Shown: piece by piece, positions 17,976 through 29,635 of the stretch
Layout: the number at the start of each line of letters is the position of its first letter
How positions within the stretch are numbered: position 1 is the stretch's first letter
DNA from: Cytophagales bacterium
Lineage (GTDB): Bacteria; Bacteroidota; Bacteroidia; Cytophagales; Cyclobacteriaceae
Assembly (NCBI GenBank): GCA_022360015.1
Contig: JAKSDQ010000158.1
Span: forward strand, 1-64,000
Direction: 5' to 3'
Length of the DNA stretch: 64,000 nucleotides
Translations under genes and position numbers: made by a program
Notes under the pieces: model-generated
Told to the model about the DNA's origin: nothing
Database searches by the model: none
Seen by the model: the letters and a program-made list of their open reading frames with translations, nothing else

Positions 17976-20900
17976 TCAACACACATTTATTATTTCTAAT
18001 ATCTTCTTCTACAGTCTTAAATTTAACGTTTTTCTTGATGCTTCCATCGGAATACTGAACGGTAACTTTTTCATTCCTGCCGGCAATTTTCTGGGATTTG
18101 GCTGGTGTAACAACCTTTTGTTGCACAGGGGCACGGTGGTTGGTGCTTTCCCCACCACTAAGCAATGATTTCGACTCCTCTTTCGTCTCTCTCAGCCGCT
18201 GCCTGGTCTTTTGCGTATGGGCTTCCCTCACGTCCTGCGATTCCTTGACCGGAATATCGGCTTTCATCAAAAACGATACAGTATCTTCATTCACCCGGGC
18301 AACAAACCGTTTAAAGAGCTCAAAGGACTCAAACTTATAGATCAACAACGGATCTTTTTGTTCGTAGACTGCATTTTGTACCGATTGCTTCAAGTCATCC
18401 ATTTCCCTTAAATGTTCCTTCCATGCCTGATCAATAATCGCCAGTGTGATCATTTTCTCCATGGACCTGATCAATTCCCTGCAGTCGGTGTCCACATTTT
18501 TTTTCAGGTTAGACACTACACCAATTTGCTTTTTGCCATCGGTAAAGGGCACCATAATGTCGTCGACGGTCGCACCCCTGGTCCTATCTAATTCTTTGAT
18601 AATGGGGACGGAACGCTTGATAATTCCTGAATTCTTCTCCTGGTAATATTTTAAGGCTGCGTCATAAAGTTGTTCGGTCAAACCTTCCTGACTTACACTA
18701 TTGAAAGCCTCCAAATCCATAGGAAAATCCAGGCTCAGAATGCCCAGGCAATTTAACTTGAAGCTGTCGTAATCCTCGGAAGCTTTGGCATTTATCACGA
18801 TATCTTCACAGGTATCATACAGCATTGTAAGGATATCCAATTGTAACCGTTCCCCGTAAAGCGCATTTCTTCTCCTTTTATAAATAACTTCTCTTTGGGA
18901 ATTCATGACGTCGTCATATTCCAGCAATCGCTTACGGATGGCAAAGTTGTTTTCTTCCACTTTTTTCTGAGCTCTTTCAATGGATTTGGTTACCATCGAA
19001 TGCTGAATTACTTCCCCTTCCTGCAAACCCAGCCTGTCCATGATCTTGGTGACCCTTTCAGACATAAACATCCTCATTAGATTATCTTCAAGGGAAACAA
19101 AAAACTGCGATGATCCCGGGTCACCCTGGCGACCGGATCTACCCCTCAACTGCCGGTCAACCCTTCTTGACTCATGTCTTTCCGTGCCGATAATGGTGAG
19201 ACCACCAGCCGCCTTTGATTCCGGGGTTAGCTTGATGTCAGTCCCCCTTCCTGCCATGTTGGTGGCAATGGTCACGGTACTTGGCTTACCTGCCTCAGCT
19301 ACAATGTCAGCCTCTTTTTGATGTTGTTTAGCATTTAATGTCTGATGACTAATATTTCTGATTTTAAGCATTCTGCTTACCAGCTCAGAAATTTCCACCG
19401 AAGTGGTTCCTACCAAAACCGGCCTTCCTTCCTTGGTCAGGTCGACAATTTCATCGGCCACTGCGTTAAATTTCTCCCTGACTGTCTTGTAAACCTTATC
19501 TTCCATATCCCCTCTTACGATGGGCCTGTTGGTGGGTATTACCACTACATCCAGCTTATAAATTTCCCAGAACTCACCGGCCTCGGTCTCTGCTGTTCCG
19601 GTCATACCGGCCAGCTTATGATACATTCTAAAGTAGTTTTGTAAGGTGATGGTGGCGTAGGTCTGGGTTGCATCTTCGACTTTTACATTTTCCTTGGCTT
19701 CGATAGCCTGGTGCAGACCATCAGAATACCGGCGCCCATCCATAACACGGCCTGTTTGCTCGTCGACAATTTTCACCTTGTCATCGGCAATGATATATTC
19801 TACATCTTTCTCAAAAAGCGTATAAGCCTTTAAAAGTTGGTTGATGGTATGAATGCGCTCGGCCTTGGAGGCATAGTCTTTAATCAGTTCATCCTTCTTA
19901 TGTAGCTTATCTTCATCGGAAAGCTCACCGTTATTGTCTATTGCCGCCATCTCCATGCCAATGTCCGGAAGGATAAACAGTTTCGGGTCCTCTCCTTCAC
20001 CAGTAATTAAATCCAAGCCTTTTTCCGTAAGGTCAATGGTATTGTTTTTCTCATCGATGGTAAAAAACAAAGGCTCGTCGGCCTCTGGCATCATTTTGGA
20101 GTTATCCTGCAGGTAAAAGTTCTCCGTTTTATTAAGTATTTGCTTTTTCCCGGTTTCGCTGAGGTATTTTATCAAAGGCTTGTATTTCGGAAGGCCTCTG
20201 AAAGCGCGAAACAGGGCCAGGCCACCTTCTTTTTCATCAGCTTCATTGATAAGTTTTTTGGCTTCTATAAGGTATTGGGAAATCAGTTTCTTCTGGGCGT
20301 CGACCAGTTTTGAAATTCTCGGTTTTAATTCATAAAACTCATGCTCATCACCCTTGGGAACAGGTCCCGAGATAATCAGGGGCGTACGTGCCTCATCTAT
20401 AAGGACCGAGTCTACTTCGTCGACCATGGCATAGTGGTGCTTTCTTTGCACCAACTCTTGCGGATCCCTGGCCATATTATCCCTCAAATAATCAAATCCA
20501 AATTCGTTGTTGGTGCCATAGGTAATATCAGATTGGTAGGCCTTTCTTCTTGACTCGGAATTGGGTTCATGTTTGTCTACGCAATCTACCGTGAGACCAT
20601 GAAATTCAAACAACGGTGCCATCCATTCGGAATCCCTTTTAGCCAGATAATCATTAACCGTCACTATGTGTACACCACGCTGAGCCAGGGCATTCAGAAA
20701 TGCCGGTAGGGTGGCGACGAGTGTCTTACCTTCTCCGGTGGCCATTTCTGCAATTTTTCCCTCATGCAATATAATCCCCCCAATTAGCTGGACGTCATAA
20801 TGCAGCATGTCCCACACGATCTCATTTCCCGCAGCGATCCAACGGTTATGCCATATGGCCTTTTCCTCTTTGATCTCCACATTACTTTTATGTGCGGCAA

Positions 20901-21327
20901 TTTGTTTGTCCAGCAATTCGGCTGTTACTTCCAGTTTTCCATTTTCCTTAAATCTGCGGGCGGTTTCCTTGACAACTGCAAATGCGTCAGGGAGCACCTT
21001 AAGCAATACTTTTTCCAGCTCTTTGTTCCTATCCTCCTCCAGTTTGTCAATTTGATCAAAGATTTCCTCCTTCCGGTGTATATCCAGGTCCGGATTATCC
21101 GCTACCTCCTGATGCAACCCGGCAATCCGGTCATCAATTTCCTTCAGATCCTGGGCGATAATGCCCTTGATGGCTACAGTTTTACCCCTCAATTCATCAT
21201 CGCTAATCGCAGACAATGTCTCATAAGCCTCATTCACCTTTTCTACCAAAGGCATTACCTTTTTAATATCTTTCTCCGATTTGTTGCCAAAGATTTTGGT
21301 TATCCCTTTCGTTACAATATCTAACAT
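17965..21327 (-). CDS. secA: Preprotein translocase subunit SecA
   Basis: 1120 aa; MATGEGKTLVATLPAFLNAL, VNDYLAKRDSEWM, NMAGRGTDIKL, RQLRGRSGRQGDPGSSQFFVSLEDNLMRMF. Confidence 0.98.
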   Translation of the reverse strand: MLDIVTKGITKIFGNKSEKDIKKVMPLVEKVNEAYETLSAISDDELRGKTVAIKGIIAQDLKEIDDRIAGLHQEVADNPDLDIHRKEEIFDQIDKLEEDRNKELEKVLLKVLPDAFAVVKETARRFKENGKLEVTAELLDKQIAAHKSNVEIKEEKAIWHNRWIAAGNEIVWDMLHYDVQLIGGIILHEGKIAEMATGEGKTLVATLPAFLNALAQRGVHIVTVNDYLAKRDSEWMAPLFEFHGLTVDCVDKHEPNSESRRKAYQSDITYGTNNEFGFDYLRDNMARDPQELVQRKHHYAMVDEVDSVLIDEARTPLIISGPVPKGDEHEFYELKPRISKLVDAQKKLISQYLIEAKKLINEADEKEGGLALFRAFRGLPKYKPLIKYLSETGKKQILNKTENFYLQDNSKMMPEADEPLFFTIDEKNNTIDLTEKGLDLITGEGEDPKLFILPDIGMEMAAIDNNGELSDEDKLHKKDELIKDYASKAERIHTINQLLKAYTLFEKDVEYIIADDKVKIVDEQTGRVMDGRRYSDGLHQAIEAKENVKVEDATQTYATITLQNYFRMYHKLAGMTGTAETEAGEFWEIYKLDVVVIPTNRPIVRGDMEDKVYKTVREKFNAVADEIVDLTKEGRPVLVGTTSVEISELVSRMLKIRNISHQTLNAKQHQKEADIVAEAGKPSTVTIATNMAGRGTDIKLTPESKAAGGLTIIGTERHESRRVDRQLRGRSGRQGDPGSSQFFVSLEDNLMRMFMSERVTKIMDRLGLQEGEVIQHSMVTKSIERAQKKVEENNFAIRKRLLEYDDVMNSQREVIYKRRRNALYGERLQLDILTMLYDTCEDIVINAKASEDYDSFKLNCLGILSLDFPMDLEAFNSVSQEGLTEQLYDAALKYYQEKNSGIIKRSVPIIKELDRTRGATVDDIMVPFTDGKKQIGVVSNLKKNVDTDCRELIRSMEKMITLAIIDQAWKEHLREMDDLKQSVQNAVYEQKDPLLIYKFESFELFKRFVARVNEDTVSFLMKADIPVKESQDVREAHTQKTRQRLRETKEESKSLLSGGESTNHRAPVQQKVVTPAKSQKIAGRNEKVTVQYSDGSIKKNVKFKTVEEDIRNNKCVLIED

Positions 21328-21381
21328 ATGGTCTGACTTTTCTAGATTGAATACTTAAAGTTAATGGTTAAAAGGGACATT

Positions 21382-22197
21382 TTATAAAATATTTATAACC
21401 CCTTCAAATACCATTCCGGCCGGCCCAATTAAATAAATATCTTCAAAATTTTGTTCATTTACCTTCTTAAATGACACCTGAAGGTCGCCTCCACGGGTTT
21501 TAATCTTGACAGGACTGGCAAAATTTTGGTAGCTTGCTGCCAAACTGACAGCCGTAACGCCAGTGCCACAAGACAAGGTTTCGTCCTCTACCCCCCTTTC
21601 AAATGTTCTGACAAATAATTCATTGCTTCCGCATGTCTCCACAAAATTGACATTGGTTCCTTCCGGGGCAAATTGTTGTTCAGAACGAATCGCCTTACCT
21701 TCCTTATATACGTCAAATTCATCGAGATTACTGATGAATTTAATATAATGTGGCGATCCGGTATCAATGTACCAATGACCATTCATTTTTTTGACCTCGC
21801 TGACATCATGCATTTTAAGATGAATCAGCCCCCCTTCAATAAAGGCCTCATGAGCCCCATCAACCGCCAGAAAACGTGTCGACTTCTCAATGATACCCAG
21901 ATAGTCGGCAAAGTGAACTGCACACCTGCTGCCATTCCCGCACAGGCTTTGGGATCCGTCAGCATTGAAATATATCATTTCGAAGTCATAGTGGTCATGA
22001 TCGCGAATTAGAATCAAGCCGTCTGCCCCTATCCCGAATTTCCTGTCACACAAGTTAGAAACAATCCTGGTATCGAATGTTTCAGCCCTGGCAGCGTCAT
22101 AGGGGAAATGGCGGTCTCGATCGTCAATCATGACAAAGTCATTACCTGTACCCTGATATTTGTAAAACCTTATCGAAGCCATGTTCGGAATAATCAA
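21382..22197 (-). CDS. dapF: Diaminopimelate epimerase
   Basis: YQGTGNDFVMIDD; NADGSQSLCGNGSRCAVHFA; ERGVEDETLSCGTGVTAVSLAA. Confidence 0.96.
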   Translation of the reverse strand: MIIPNMASIRFYKYQGTGNDFVMIDDRDRHFPYDAARAETFDTRIVSNLCDRKFGIGADGLILIRDHDHYDFEMIYFNADGSQSLCGNGSRCAVHFADYLGIIEKSTRFLAVDGAHEAFIEGGLIHLKMHDVSEVKKMNGHWYIDTGSPHYIKFISNLDEFDVYKEGKAIRSEQQFAPEGTNVNFVETCGSNELFVRTFERGVEDETLSCGTGVTAVSLAASYQNFASPVKIKTRGGDLQVSFKKVNEQNFEDIYLIGPAGMVFEGVINIL

Positions 22198-22273
22198 CTA
22201 AATTACAAATTAACCTATATTTACTAAAGTGCAACGGCTAAATTGTTTTTATAGTTATTAAAATATTTGCCCA

Positions 22274-22300
22274 TAAAAAAAGCCAACTTTTCAGTTGGCT
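22274..22300 (-). terminator. Rho-independent terminator downstream of rplS
   Basis: Minus strand AGCCAAC-TGAAAA-GTTGGCT followed by T-run. Confidence 0.8.
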
Positions 22301-22329
22301 CTTCTTTCGATATTTTTGCATGAGTTTGA

Positions 22330-22683
22330 TTATAACTTCTCTTTAATTCTGGCAGCTTTACCATGACGGCCCCTGAGATAAAACAACCTGGCCCTTCTTA
22401 CCTTACCTTTTCTCAGTACTTCTATCTTGTCAATGTTAGGGGACAATACCGGGAAAATTCTTTCCACACCAACGCCGTTGGAGATTTTTCTGACCGTAAA
22501 AGTTTCACCGTTAGTATTGGCATTTCTTCGTTGAATGACGGTTCCCTGAAACTGCTGAATCCTTTCTTTACTACCCTCACGGATTCTTACGTGGACGTTC
22601 ACCGTGTCTCCAGCCTTAAATTCCGGAAGTTCTTTCCTTTTTTCCGCGTATTCCTGTTCTATTAGCTTGATTAGCTCGCTCAT
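22330..22683 (-). CDS. rplS: 50S ribosomal protein L19
   Basis: [78 protein letters not shown]. Confidence 0.98.
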   Translation of the reverse strand: MSELIKLIEQEYAEKRKELPEFKAGDTVNVHVRIREGSKERIQQFQGTVIQRRNANTNGETFTVRKISNGVGVERIFPVLSPNIDKIEVLRKGKVRRARLFYLRGRHGKAARIKEKL

Positions 22684-22785
22684 GATCTATATAGTGATTT
22701 CTTGTGTCAAAAAAATGGACTGCAAATATAGAAATAATTTTAATAATTATCAGGGAATAGCAGATTATTTTAAATCAACTGTGTT

Positions 22786-23463
22786 TCATTCTCCGATAGC
22801 CCCCGGCCTTCTCTGTTTTGTTCGTTTTACCGCTTGCTCAAACCGCCATGCTTCAATTTTCTTTTCATGGCCCGACAGCAAAACATCCGGTACCTTCATC
22901 CCTCTGAATTCAGCCGGCCGCGTGTAAACGGGTGGGGCTACCAGGCCATCCTGGAAAGAGTCTGTCAGGGCGGAGGTTTCATCGGATAATACCCCCGGGA
23001 TCAATCTTATTACAGCGTCAGACAGCACCGCTGCGGCCAGTTCCCCGCCTGATAAAACATAATCACCTATGCTGATTTCCCTGGTAATGTAATGTTGCCT
23101 GACACGTTCATCCACCCCTTTATAGTGACCGCACAAAATGATTATGTTTTTTCGCAGTGAGAGCTCATTGGCCAAAGACTGGTTGAGTAACTCACCATCC
23201 GGACTCATATAAATGACTTCATCGTAAGTTCTTCCGGACTTCAAATGTTCAATGCAATCCGCAATTGGCTCAATCATCAATACCATACCTGCCCCACCAC
23301 CATACGCATAATCATCCACCTGTTTTTGCCGGTTTTTGGCAAAATCCCTCAAATCGTGCACCTTTATCTCAACAAGCCCTTTGTTTTGTGCCCGCTTTAA
23401 AATCGAGTCTCCAAAAGGGCTTTCTAAAAGCTTTGGCAGGCAAGTTATGATATCAATCCTCAT
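22786..23463 (-). CDS. trmD: tRNA (guanine37-N1)-methyltransferase
   Basis: [55 protein letters not shown]; start chosen at internal Met to limit overlap with rimM. Confidence 0.96.
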   Translation of the reverse strand: MRIDIITCLPKLLESPFGDSILKRAQNKGLVEIKVHDLRDFAKNRQKQVDDYAYGGGAGMVLMIEPIADCIEHLKSGRTYDEVIYMSPDGELLNQSLANELSLRKNIIILCGHYKGVDERVRQHYITREISIGDYVLSGGELAAAVLSDAVIRLIPGVLSDETSALTDSFQDGLVAPPVYTRPAEFRGMKVPDVLLSGHEKKIEAWRFEQAVKRTKQRRPGAIGE

Positions 23464-24001
23464 CATCTGAGTTGAATTCTTCCAGGTAGACCTCCAATAG
23501 CCCTTCGGGAAGTTTAACATGAATTTCGCGCGTCTTCCGGTTCAGATGTTTGATGATTTCGTCTTTTACCGGGATCAACACCTCTTTTTGGTGATAAATC
23601 ACTGCAAGCAGGTCCTGATTGGGAAGGGAATAAACCGTATTCACTGGTCCCAACTTGCCATGTACATCATCAATCACCTCAAAACCTATGATCTCATGGT
23701 AATAAAACTGATTGTCCCCAAGCCGTGGCAGTTGATCCAGAGGCAGATAAAGTAAACATCCTTTAAGCGCTGTAGCGGCTTCAATGTCTTTAACATCCTC
23801 AAATTTTACCACCGCCTTGTCTTTTCTTATGGCAATGGATCTAATAAAAAATGGAACCAGCTTTTGATCTATTTCGATAAAAACCGATTCCAAATGCTTG
23901 TAGTGTTCCGGAAAATCTACGTCTAGTAAAATTCCGACTTCACCCTTAATGCCATGGGCCTTGATTACATGGCCTAGTTGATAACACTGATCAACATCCA
24001 T
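23453..24001 (-). CDS. rimM: Ribosome maturation factor RimM
   Basis: [55 protein letters not shown]; between rpsP and trmD. Confidence 0.95.
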   Translation of the reverse strand: MDVDQCYQLGHVIKAHGIKGEVGILLDVDFPEHYKHLESVFIEIDQKLVPFFIRSIAIRKDKAVVKFEDVKDIEAATALKGCLLYLPLDQLPRLGDNQFYYHEIIGFEVIDDVHGKLGPVNTVYSLPNQDLLAVIYHQKEVLIPVKDEIIKHLNRKTREIHVKLPEGLLEVYLEEFNSDDED

Positions 24002-24011
24002 GACAACCGGA

Positions 24012-25052
24012 TTATTCCTTGCTTTCCTCTTCTTCTGACTTATCTTCAGGCTTAGTTTCTTCGGCTGCGGCCTCTGCGACCGGTTCCTTGGCCTCTGCCG
24101 TATCTGCAGTAGCTTCCCCAGCGGGTGTTTCCGTTTTGGCCTCAGATGCCGGAGTCACCTCCTCAGCAGATGTTTCTGCAATTACCGGGGCAGCTTCAGC
24201 TTGAGTAACTTCCCCGGAATTAGCCTCTGTCGTTGTGTCTTCTGCTTTGTTTTCAAGTGTTTCTTCAGCTTGAGGTTTTTCGTCAGCATCTACTGCCGGA
24301 GCTTCTGCCTCCACTTGGGCTTCAGTCGCTCCCTCCGGAGTTTCTTCGGCTGCAGTAGCTTCGGGAGTTACTTCTGCCGGCGCTTTGGTATCGGCAGCTT
24401 CTCTGGTTTCCCCCGTTTTTTCTTCTGCTTTGGCCTCAGAAGTTTCGACAGCTTCCGTTCCCGCTCCTGCCTCCGGGGTTGATTCTCCTGTAGCCTCGGC
24501 TGCAGGTGTTTCTTCTGTAGCTGCTTCAGTTTGAGCAATGGATTCTTCTGCCACAGTTTCAACCGCTTCTTCGGTGGCTGCCTCAGGTGCTTCAGCCACT
24601 TGTTTCTTTTTAAGAGCCTCGATCCTCGCCTCCTTCACTTTGGTTTCAGCATCTAACCTTGCCTTGGCATCGGCTTCTTTCTTTTTGGCAAGCTGATCAA
24701 TCTTGGTAGAGATTTTAGCCTCTTTTTCTTTCAACCAATCTGCCAGTTTCGTATCAGCTTCCTCCTGGGTTATGGCTCCCTTATTCACACCTATCTGTAA
24801 ATGCTTCCTCAGCATCACGCCACGATAAGATAGCATAGCCCTCACCGTATCTGTAGGCTGGGCGCCGTCCATGACCCATTTAAATGCCCTCTCTGCATCA
24901 ATATTGACCGACGCAGGGTCTGTGTTAGGATTATAAGTCCCGATTTTTTCAATAAAGCGACCATCCCGTGGTGCTCTGGCATCGGCTACGACCACGTCGT
25001 ACATGGCCAGTTTCTTGCGTCCTCGACGCGCTAATCTGATTTTTACTGCCAT
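24012..25052 (-). CDS. rpsP: 30S ribosomal protein S16 with very long A/E/T-rich C-terminal extension
   Basis: Core [49 protein letters not shown]; 346 aa total; operon context. Confidence 0.95.
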   Translation of the reverse strand: MAVKIRLARRGRKKLAMYDVVVADARAPRDGRFIEKIGTYNPNTDPASVNIDAERAFKWVMDGAQPTDTVRAMLSYRGVMLRKHLQIGVNKGAITQEEADTKLADWLKEKEAKISTKIDQLAKKKEADAKARLDAETKVKEARIEALKKKQVAEAPEAATEEAVETVAEESIAQTEAATEETPAAEATGESTPEAGAGTEAVETSEAKAEEKTGETREAADTKAPAEVTPEATAAEETPEGATEAQVEAEAPAVDADEKPQAEETLENKAEDTTTEANSGEVTQAEAAPVIAETSAEEVTPASEAKTETPAGEATADTAEAKEPVAEAAAEETKPEDKSEEEESKE

Positions 25053-25296
25053 TTTTTATTTAACAATTTAGTTAAGCGATGGAACACGTCCACCTAAAAG
25101 GTCTGCAAAGGTAAAACTTTTTTGTAATTTAATTGCCATTAAGGCTAAAATATCTAAGAATATAGACTAAATCATATTTTGATCGTTTTGAACTTGTATA
25201 TATATCCCTAACAGCACCACAATAACTTATATTATAGTATGCCGAATTTTGGGCTTGTGGCTATATTTGTCATGATATCAAGAAACATCTTTTTCA

Positions 25297-26718
25297 ATGA
25301 AACGCTGTTCATACCTGATTATATTTGTATGTTCCTTACCAGCCGTAGCGCAGGAAGGTTACAACATTAGTTTTGAAATCGAAGGACTCAGAGATACCAC
25401 CACTTATCTGGGTTATTATTATGGTGAAGGCACCTATCTCAAAGACACGGCCCTGATTGATCATACAGGAAAGTTTTCTTTTAAGGGAAACAATAAATTG
25501 CCTGCGGGTGTCTATTTTGTTGTGCTCAATAAAACCAGGCTCTTCGATTTCATTGTTAACAAAAATCAAAGGTTTAAAATCACAGCCAGCCAGGAAGACT
25601 ATCTGAAACATCTAAAAAGTATTGACGAAAAGGAAAATGAAGTGTTTTTCAACCATATGAGATTTATGCTGAAGAACAATGAATCGGTGCAACCCTACTT
25701 AAGCATACTAAAAGACAGCACTGCCAGGGATTCGGACAAACGACAAGCTCAGGCCAGCGTAGAGGAAATAGATAATCTGGTCCAAAACCACCAGCATGTA
25801 TTGGTGGAAAGGCATCCTGATTTGCTGGCGGCAAAATATATTATGGCTCAGCGTCCTTTGACAGTTCCCGAGGAAATCCGGCTAGCCACAGACAAAGAAA
25901 AAACCCTGCAGTATTATAAAGATCATTTTTGGGATGGTTTTGACCTGAGCGACGATGCATTTCTACGCTATCCTCAACCGATCTACCGGCAAAAGGTAGA
26001 AGATTACCTCGGAAACTTATTTGTACAACATCCTGACACCTTGCTGGAAGCGATTAATCTGCTCATTTCGGCTGCTAAAGAAAATCCTGAAACCTATAAA
26101 TACCTGGTATGGAATCTGGTATTAAACTATCAACAACCAAAGATAATGGGGCTGGATGCTATTTTTGTTGCGCTCTATGACCAGTTTTTTGCCAATGGTG
26201 AAATGGATTACTGGGCCAATGACCAATTAAAAGAAAACCTTAAAAAGCGGGCGGATCAACTTAGGAGTTCCCTCATTGGCCGGCAGGCCCCTAATCTGAT
26301 TATTCAGGATTTGGATAAAAAACCGAGATCCCTGGAATCTATTGAAAGTAAATACACCGTCATTTATTTTTACGATCCCGACTGTGGTTTTTGCAAGAAA
26401 GAAACACCTAAACTCCGCGATTTTAGTAACAAAACAACCCTGGACGTTAGCATCTACGCAGTCTGCGCAGACTCTTCGCTTGCCAAGATGACTACCTATA
26501 TTGAGGAGATGAAAATTGATCATTGGATTAATGTAAATGGTCCCAGGACTTACACGCAGCATTATAAAAACATTTATGACGCCGATACAACCCCCACGAT
26601 TTATCTGCTCGATGAACGCAAAAAAATAATTGCCAAAAAAATTGCGGCAGGTAAGATCCAGGAATTCCTGAATAACCACGAAAACAATACCGCTTCCAGC
26701 CAGACCAGGACCAGATAA
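25297..26718 (+). CDS. TlpA-type thioredoxin-fold lipid/periplasmic protein (DUF4369/DUF5106-like N-terminus)
   Basis: VIYFYDPDCGFCKKETPKLRDF (CxxC-type), TPTIYLLDERKKIIAKKI; signal peptide. Confidence 0.85.
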   Translation: MKRCSYLIIFVCSLPAVAQEGYNISFEIEGLRDTTTYLGYYYGEGTYLKDTALIDHTGKFSFKGNNKLPAGVYFVVLNKTRLFDFIVNKNQRFKITASQEDYLKHLKSIDEKENEVFFNHMRFMLKNNESVQPYLSILKDSTARDSDKRQAQASVEEIDNLVQNHQHVLVERHPDLLAAKYIMAQRPLTVPEEIRLATDKEKTLQYYKDHFWDGFDLSDDAFLRYPQPIYRQKVEDYLGNLFVQHPDTLLEAINLLISAAKENPETYKYLVWNLVLNYQQPKIMGLDAIFVALYDQFFANGEMDYWANDQLKENLKKRADQLRSSLIGRQAPNLIIQDLDKKPRSLESIESKYTVIYFYDPDCGFCKKETPKLRDFSNKTTLDVSIYAVCADSSLAKMTTYIEEMKIDHWINVNGPRTYTQHYKNIYDADTTPTIYLLDERKKIIAKKIAAGKIQEFLNNHENNTASSQTRTR

Positions 26719-26865
26719 TACGAACGCATTCATTAAGGCGTTAATAAAAGGGATAAAGCTAAGTATTTGATTATATTTGCATATGCGAATTAACAATTTT
26801 TGATAATAATGTGAACTTTGTACCTTTGTCAATAGTTTTAAGCTTACAAAAACTTTCCAGGGAAG

Positions 26866-29583
26866 ATGGATAAATATTCGTACATAGCCAATGCACATGG
26901 ATCTTATATAGATGAGCTTTATAAGTCTTACAAACAAGATCCCGGATCTGTAGATCAAAGCTGGCAAAAATTTTTCGAAGGCTTTGATTTTTCCTTACAA
27001 AAGTATGGAGAAAATGGGGTCGAGGCAGCAGAGATCGATCACAGGGAGACTAACGTCAGGGATCTAATCCATGCGTACCGTTCGCGCGGCCATTTGAAGT
27101 CCGATACCAATCCCGTTAGGCCCAGGAGAAAACACAATGTAAAACTCAACCCGGGCGACTTCGGATTAACCGAGGCCGACCTTGACCATGAATTTGACAT
27201 AGGTGCTAAAATTGGCCTGGGCAAAACCTCTCTGAGAAAAATACTGGAAGCACTGAAAAAAGTATATACAGGTTCTATCGGATTTGAATTTATGCACATC
27301 CGCGATCAGGAGATCCTGGATTGGATGATTGAAAAGTGTGAAAGATCTTACCTTAACTACAACCCCGGTATAGAAGATAAAACGGGTATTCTGACCAAAT
27401 TAAACGAGGCAGTGGTTTTCGAAAACTTTTTGCACACCAAGTTTCTCGGGCAAAAAAGGTTTTCCCTGGAGGGGGGTGAGAATACCATTCCGGCTCTTGA
27501 CAAAATCATCAACAGGGCAGCCCAGATGGATGCAGAGGAGGTGATAATCGGCATGGCACACCGGGGAAGACTGAATGTGCTGGCCAACATCATGGGCAAG
27601 ACTTACGAAGAAATATTCAGCGAATTCGAAGGCAACACTAAACTCGACTTAACCATGGGTGACGGGGATGTGAAGTACCATCTCGGTTACTCCAGTAGAA
27701 TTGATACCGTTGCCAATAAAAAGGTTTATGTAAAACTTGCGCCTAATCCCAGCCATCTGGAGGCAGTAGATCCTATCGTTCTCGGTTATACCAGGGCACA
27801 GATTGATGATGAGTGCGAGGGCAATGTAAAAAAGACCATACCTGTTTTGATTCACGGAGATGCGGCTATCGCAGGGCAGGGGGTTGTATACGAGACTGTA
27901 CAAATGTCAGGACTCCCGGGTTATGATGTGGGTGGCACGATTCATTTTGTAATAAATAACCAGGTGGGTTTCACCACGGATTACGATGATGCCAGGAGCA
28001 GTATTTACTGCACCGATGTGGCAAAAATTGTAGACGCTCCTGTGATACATGTCAATGGTGATGATCCTGAGGCAGTCACATTTGCGGCAAACCTGGGTGT
28101 GGAATACAGGCAAAAATTTGGAAAAGACATATTCATTGACCTGCTATGCTATCGCCGTCACGGCCACAATGAAGGCGATGAACCCAAATTCACCCAACCT
28201 AAACTTTACAACATAATCGCCAAACATCCGAATCCCAGAGAAATTTATGTCAAAAAACTTATAGAAAGGGGGGATGTCGATGCAGAACTGGCCAACAGGA
28301 TGGACAAGGAGTTCAGGGCACAGTTGCAGGACAGACTCAATGAAGTGAAGCAAAACCCATTGCCCTATCAGCCTCAGAAAATAGAAGAAGAATGGCAACA
28401 GCTCAGAAAATCAAAGCCTTCGGATTTTGATGAGCCTTTTAACACTAAAATTAATCAGAAAACTGTCGATATCGTTGCCAAAGCGCTTACTACATTGCCT
28501 GAAGGGTTTAAACCGTTGAAGCAAATTGAGAAGCTGTTCAGGGATCGTAAAACCAATTTCTACGACAAAAAAATGCTGAATTGGGCAGATGGGGAGCTAT
28601 TGGCCTACGGTTCGTTGCTATTGGATAACATCATCGTACGTATGTCCGGACAGGATGTTAAAAGAGGTACCTTTTCGCACCGTCACTCTTATGTGTTCGA
28701 TGCTAACACAAATGAACCATATTGTAACCTGGATCACATCAGTGAAAATCAGGAGAAGCTCCAAATCTATAATTCACTGCTGTCGGAATATGGTGTGCTG
28801 GGCTTTGAATACGGCTACGCAATGGCCACTCCTCATGCGCTTGTCATCTGGGAAGCACAGTTTGGGGATTTCGCTAACGGCGGTCAGGTAATTGTCGACC
28901 AGTTTATCAGCAGTGCTTATACGAAATGGCAACGTATGAATGGACTTGTGCTGCTCCTGCCGCATGGATATGAGGGCCAGGGGCCGGAACACTCCAGTGC
29001 CAGGTTTGAAAGGTATTTGCAAATGGCAGCAGGCTACAACATGTTCATATGCAATATCACCACGCCGGCCAACCTTTTTCATGTGTTAAGAAGGCAACTG
29101 CTGCTACCATTCAGAATGCCATTGATCATAATGTCTCCAAAATCCCTGTTAAGGCACCCCAAAGTGGTCTCCCCGATGAAGGATTTCACCTCAGGAACCT
29201 TCAAAGAAGTAATAGGGGATGATTATGCCATCAAATCCACTGTCAAAAAAGTTATTTTATGCTGTGGCAAAATATATTATGATTTATTGGAAGAACAGCA
29301 AAAATCAAAACGCAAGGATGTGGCGTTGATCAGGATTGAGCAACTGGCCCCTTTCCCTGGTAAAAAAATAATGGCGGAGATTAAAAAATATAAGCAGGCG
29401 AAGGTTATCTGGGTACAGGAAGAACCGGAAAATAAGGGTGCCTGGTCTTATATTTTAAGGGTATTCAGGGAGTTTCCTCTCGATATAATTTCCAGAAGGG
29501 CCGCAGCCTCCCCGGCTACAGGTTATAACAAAGTGCACAAAGATGAGCAAGCTGCCATCATAAAAGCTGCCTTCAAGCTATGA
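26866..29583 (+). CDS. sucA: 2-oxoglutarate dehydrogenase E1 component
   Basis: 905 aa; [65 protein letters not shown]. Confidence 0.97.
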   Translation: MDKYSYIANAHGSYIDELYKSYKQDPGSVDQSWQKFFEGFDFSLQKYGENGVEAAEIDHRETNVRDLIHAYRSRGHLKSDTNPVRPRRKHNVKLNPGDFGLTEADLDHEFDIGAKIGLGKTSLRKILEALKKVYTGSIGFEFMHIRDQEILDWMIEKCERSYLNYNPGIEDKTGILTKLNEAVVFENFLHTKFLGQKRFSLEGGENTIPALDKIINRAAQMDAEEVIIGMAHRGRLNVLANIMGKTYEEIFSEFEGNTKLDLTMGDGDVKYHLGYSSRIDTVANKKVYVKLAPNPSHLEAVDPIVLGYTRAQIDDECEGNVKKTIPVLIHGDAAIAGQGVVYETVQMSGLPGYDVGGTIHFVINNQVGFTTDYDDARSSIYCTDVAKIVDAPVIHVNGDDPEAVTFAANLGVEYRQKFGKDIFIDLLCYRRHGHNEGDEPKFTQPKLYNIIAKHPNPREIYVKKLIERGDVDAELANRMDKEFRAQLQDRLNEVKQNPLPYQPQKIEEEWQQLRKSKPSDFDEPFNTKINQKTVDIVAKALTTLPEGFKPLKQIEKLFRDRKTNFYDKKMLNWADGELLAYGSLLLDNIIVRMSGQDVKRGTFSHRHSYVFDANTNEPYCNLDHISENQEKLQIYNSLLSEYGVLGFEYGYAMATPHALVIWEAQFGDFANGGQVIVDQFISSAYTKWQRMNGLVLLLPHGYEGQGPEHSSARFERYLQMAAGYNMFICNITTPANLFHVLRRQLLLPFRMPLIIMSPKSLLRHPKVVSPMKDFTSGTFKEVIGDDYAIKSTVKKVILCCGKIYYDLLEEQQKSKRKDVALIRIEQLAPFPGKKIMAEIKKYKQAKVIWVQEEPENKGAWSYILRVFREFPLDIISRRAAASPATGYNKVHKDEQAAIIKAAFKL

Positions 29584-29635
29584 TAATTTCTCAAAACATC
29601 ATCCTATTCCACAGACAGTAAACAGATCTAAAAAT

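Noticed and set aside
20800-21324. 174-aa plus-strand ORF and other ORFs antisense to secA
   Set aside because: secA is unambiguous on the minus strand; no independent support.
24019-24482. Ser/Val- and Cys/Phe-rich plus-strand ORFs opposite rpsP
   Set aside because: Antisense shadows of the low-complexity A/E/T tail of S16.
26227-26967. 246-aa minus-strand ORF
   Set aside because: Antisense to the TlpA-like gene and the start of sucA.
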